Shown here one piece after another: positions 62,530 to 64,000 of a stretch of 64,000 bases of DNA. The DNA comes from Luidia sarsii. Its lineage: Eukaryota; Echinodermata; Asteroidea; Paxillosida; Luidiidae. The stretch is from the NCBI GenBank assembly GCA_949987565.1, contig OX465110.1, positions 16,780,394 to 16,844,393 on the forward strand. Direction: 5' to 3'. The notes beneath the pieces were generated by a model that worked only from the letters and a program-made list of their open reading frames with translations, was not told where the DNA came from and made no database searches. Positions within the stretch are counted from its first letter, which is position 1. Each line of letters starts with the position of its first letter. Position numbers and translations under genes: made by a program.

Positions 62530-63670
62530 ACTTTTGGGTAACGTATGTTGGTGCGATCCTCTGCCGAGTATGAATATGCATCAGGTACTGACGTCACTGC
62601 AAAACATCCGTATCCGTACCATTTCGTATCCGTACGTACCACTGACAGTACCACTCCGGATTCGTATGAGTGATACTCAAGTATGCGTCTGCTTTGGCGA
62701 CCCTGGGGTAGCAAACGGTGGTAATTGCCTGCAGAACTTAGTGGGCTTGACATTGTTTGGAAAAACGATGATTAGATGAGCAATAGGGCCTATATCAAAA
62801 AATCATAGCAACTCTATATACTTTTTCTTTATCTTTTATTTTTCGAAAATGCACAATTAAGGCACGGTTTCATTTTTGAAAGTGCGGGGAACGTATTAAA
62901 GTCGTGAACCCCAAACACGACGGGTGGCGCTTTCACCTTTGACCATTAAACTTAATAACTATAGGTCGCGCCTCGATTATATATGGGATTGAATCGAGTG
63001 GTCTTCTAGCCATGGCGATCGATGTGAAGAAATTAATCTCGTACGAACATAGATCTGCGCATGCGCGACTAACCCTAACCCTCACCTTTGTGTATATATT
63101 GAATGTAAGCGTGTACTCCACGCAGTTTCGCGGTCAAAAGTAGATTGATTTCAGTACTCATGAATATTAACACTGAGTCGTCGTAGCAGCGCATATGATT
63201 GGATGGTTCTGAATAGAGCGGATGTACTTGTCTCCCCAGAATTCTGATTGGATACTACACTACGTACTTGGGCGAGCGAGGGTTGCTGCACAACACATGT
63301 ACAGGTACGTGTACATTACATTGTAGCAAATTATCGGCTGAGACGAGCGCCGACTCTTCACAGGGTTGCTCCACAACTACATATACGTGTACATTAATTG
63401 TAGCCAATAATATTTATTATTCTCAGCTTAGAAGGGCGCTGACTCTTCTGTGTTGGTCCACAACACAACTAGCCAATTATTCTCGGCTGAGACGAGCGCC
63501 GACTCTTCACAGGGTTGTTCCACAACACGAAGCGGCACGGTCAGTGTACGAATACGGACCGGCGCGCAGGGACGTCAATACCTGATGCATATTCATATCT
63601 CGGCAGAGAGTTGCTCCAACCATGGTGGAATAAGAAGAGATTTCCTCCATGCTCCAACATACGTTACCAA
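62530..63670. repeat. Right-end copy of the repeat family at 560-1080, with inverted flanks
   Basis: The block TATGTTGGTGCGATCCTCTG ... GAATATGCATCAGGTACTGA CGTC (62543-62593) is inverted at 63575-63663. Between them are GGGATTGAATCGAGTGGTCT, GCCATGGCGATCGATGTGAA and three CGAGCGCCGACTCTTC-type boxes, as at the left end of the window. Confidence 0.75.
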
Positions 63671-63689
63671 TGTGGCACGGTTTGCACGT

Positions 63690-64000
63690 ACATGTACTAC
63701 ATTGTGTACATGTACTGTACATGTACATGTACATTACAATGTACATTGTACATGTATCGATACATGTACAGCGTACATGTACATGTGAATGTACATGTAC
63801 ATATGTACACTGTGCTCTACATGTAAATTTAATTTACATGTACATGTACAAATGTACCTTGTACATGTACCTTGTACATGTAAAGGGTACATGTACATGT
63901 ACATGTACATGGTAGAGTACATGGTAGTGTACATGTACAGTACATGTACATGTACAGTACATTGTACATGTACGTACTTACTACATGTACTGTATGTACA
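63690..64000. repeat. Self-complementary ACATGTAC array
   Basis: Repeating TACATGTACATGTACA with AATTT and CCTTG interruptions to the window edge. The unit is its own reverse complement, so each strand can fold on itself throughout. Confidence 0.95.

Overview
The window is eukaryotic, most likely from a marine invertebrate animal. Its genes are split into many short exons with GT-AG introns, and non-coding DNA dominates. There are dispersed miniature elements, a non-LTR retrotransposon tail, tRNA-derived repeats, TTAGGG-like stretches, and a very heavy load of microsatellites, minisatellites and G/C homopolymers. A deuterostome (echinoderm or similar) is my best guess from the overall repeat style. 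The sequence alone does not prove it.

Three protein genes can be supported. (1) A complete cytochrome P450 of the CYP3/CYP5 (thromboxane-synthase-like) group lies on the + strand at 3721-15257. I rebuilt it as 13 exons whose phases all join, giving 528 residues with the I-helix, ExxR, PERF and haem-cysteine motifs intact. One intron uses a GC-AG boundary. (2) A calbindin/calretinin-type EF-hand gene runs on the - strand from 55272 down to at least 23865. Five exons cover EF-hands 2 to 4, and a 28-kb intron takes up almost half the window. The exons for EF-hand 1 and EF-hands 5-6 were not found. (3) A TMEM45-family (DUF716) membrane protein lies on the - strand from 58094 into a 200-base run of N (57021-57220), in a GC/CpG-rich block. 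It has an apparent 1-base deletion in a C run. One more isolated + strand exon (19584-19678) has good splice sites but no recognised family.

Layout. 1-3.7 kb: AT-rich flank with inverted and direct repeats. 3.7-15.3 kb: the P450 gene, its introns loaded with satellites, two LINE tails in antisense, a TTAA-flanked miniature element and a hammerhead-ribozyme-like motif. 15.3-23.8 kb: intergenic, including a ~950-bp array of an 8-mer (CCTTGGTT). 23.8-55.3 kb: the calbindin gene. Its giant intron holds (GAAGAG)n at 27.4-28.3 kb and the complementary (CTCCTCTTC)n at 52.8-53.6 kb, an 18-bp minisatellite with an inversion (38.5-39.4 kb), and most of the miniature-element copies. 55.3-58.3 kb: palindromic element, gap, TMEM45. 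58.3-64 kb: CT, GGGA-GATGGA and 35-bp satellites, ending in a repeat family shared with the left end and a self-complementary ACATGT array.

The three genes have no evident functional link: a haem enzyme of the endoplasmic reticulum, a cytosolic Ca2+ buffer and a multipass membrane protein. Nearly all long uninterrupted reading frames here are artefacts of simple repeats.
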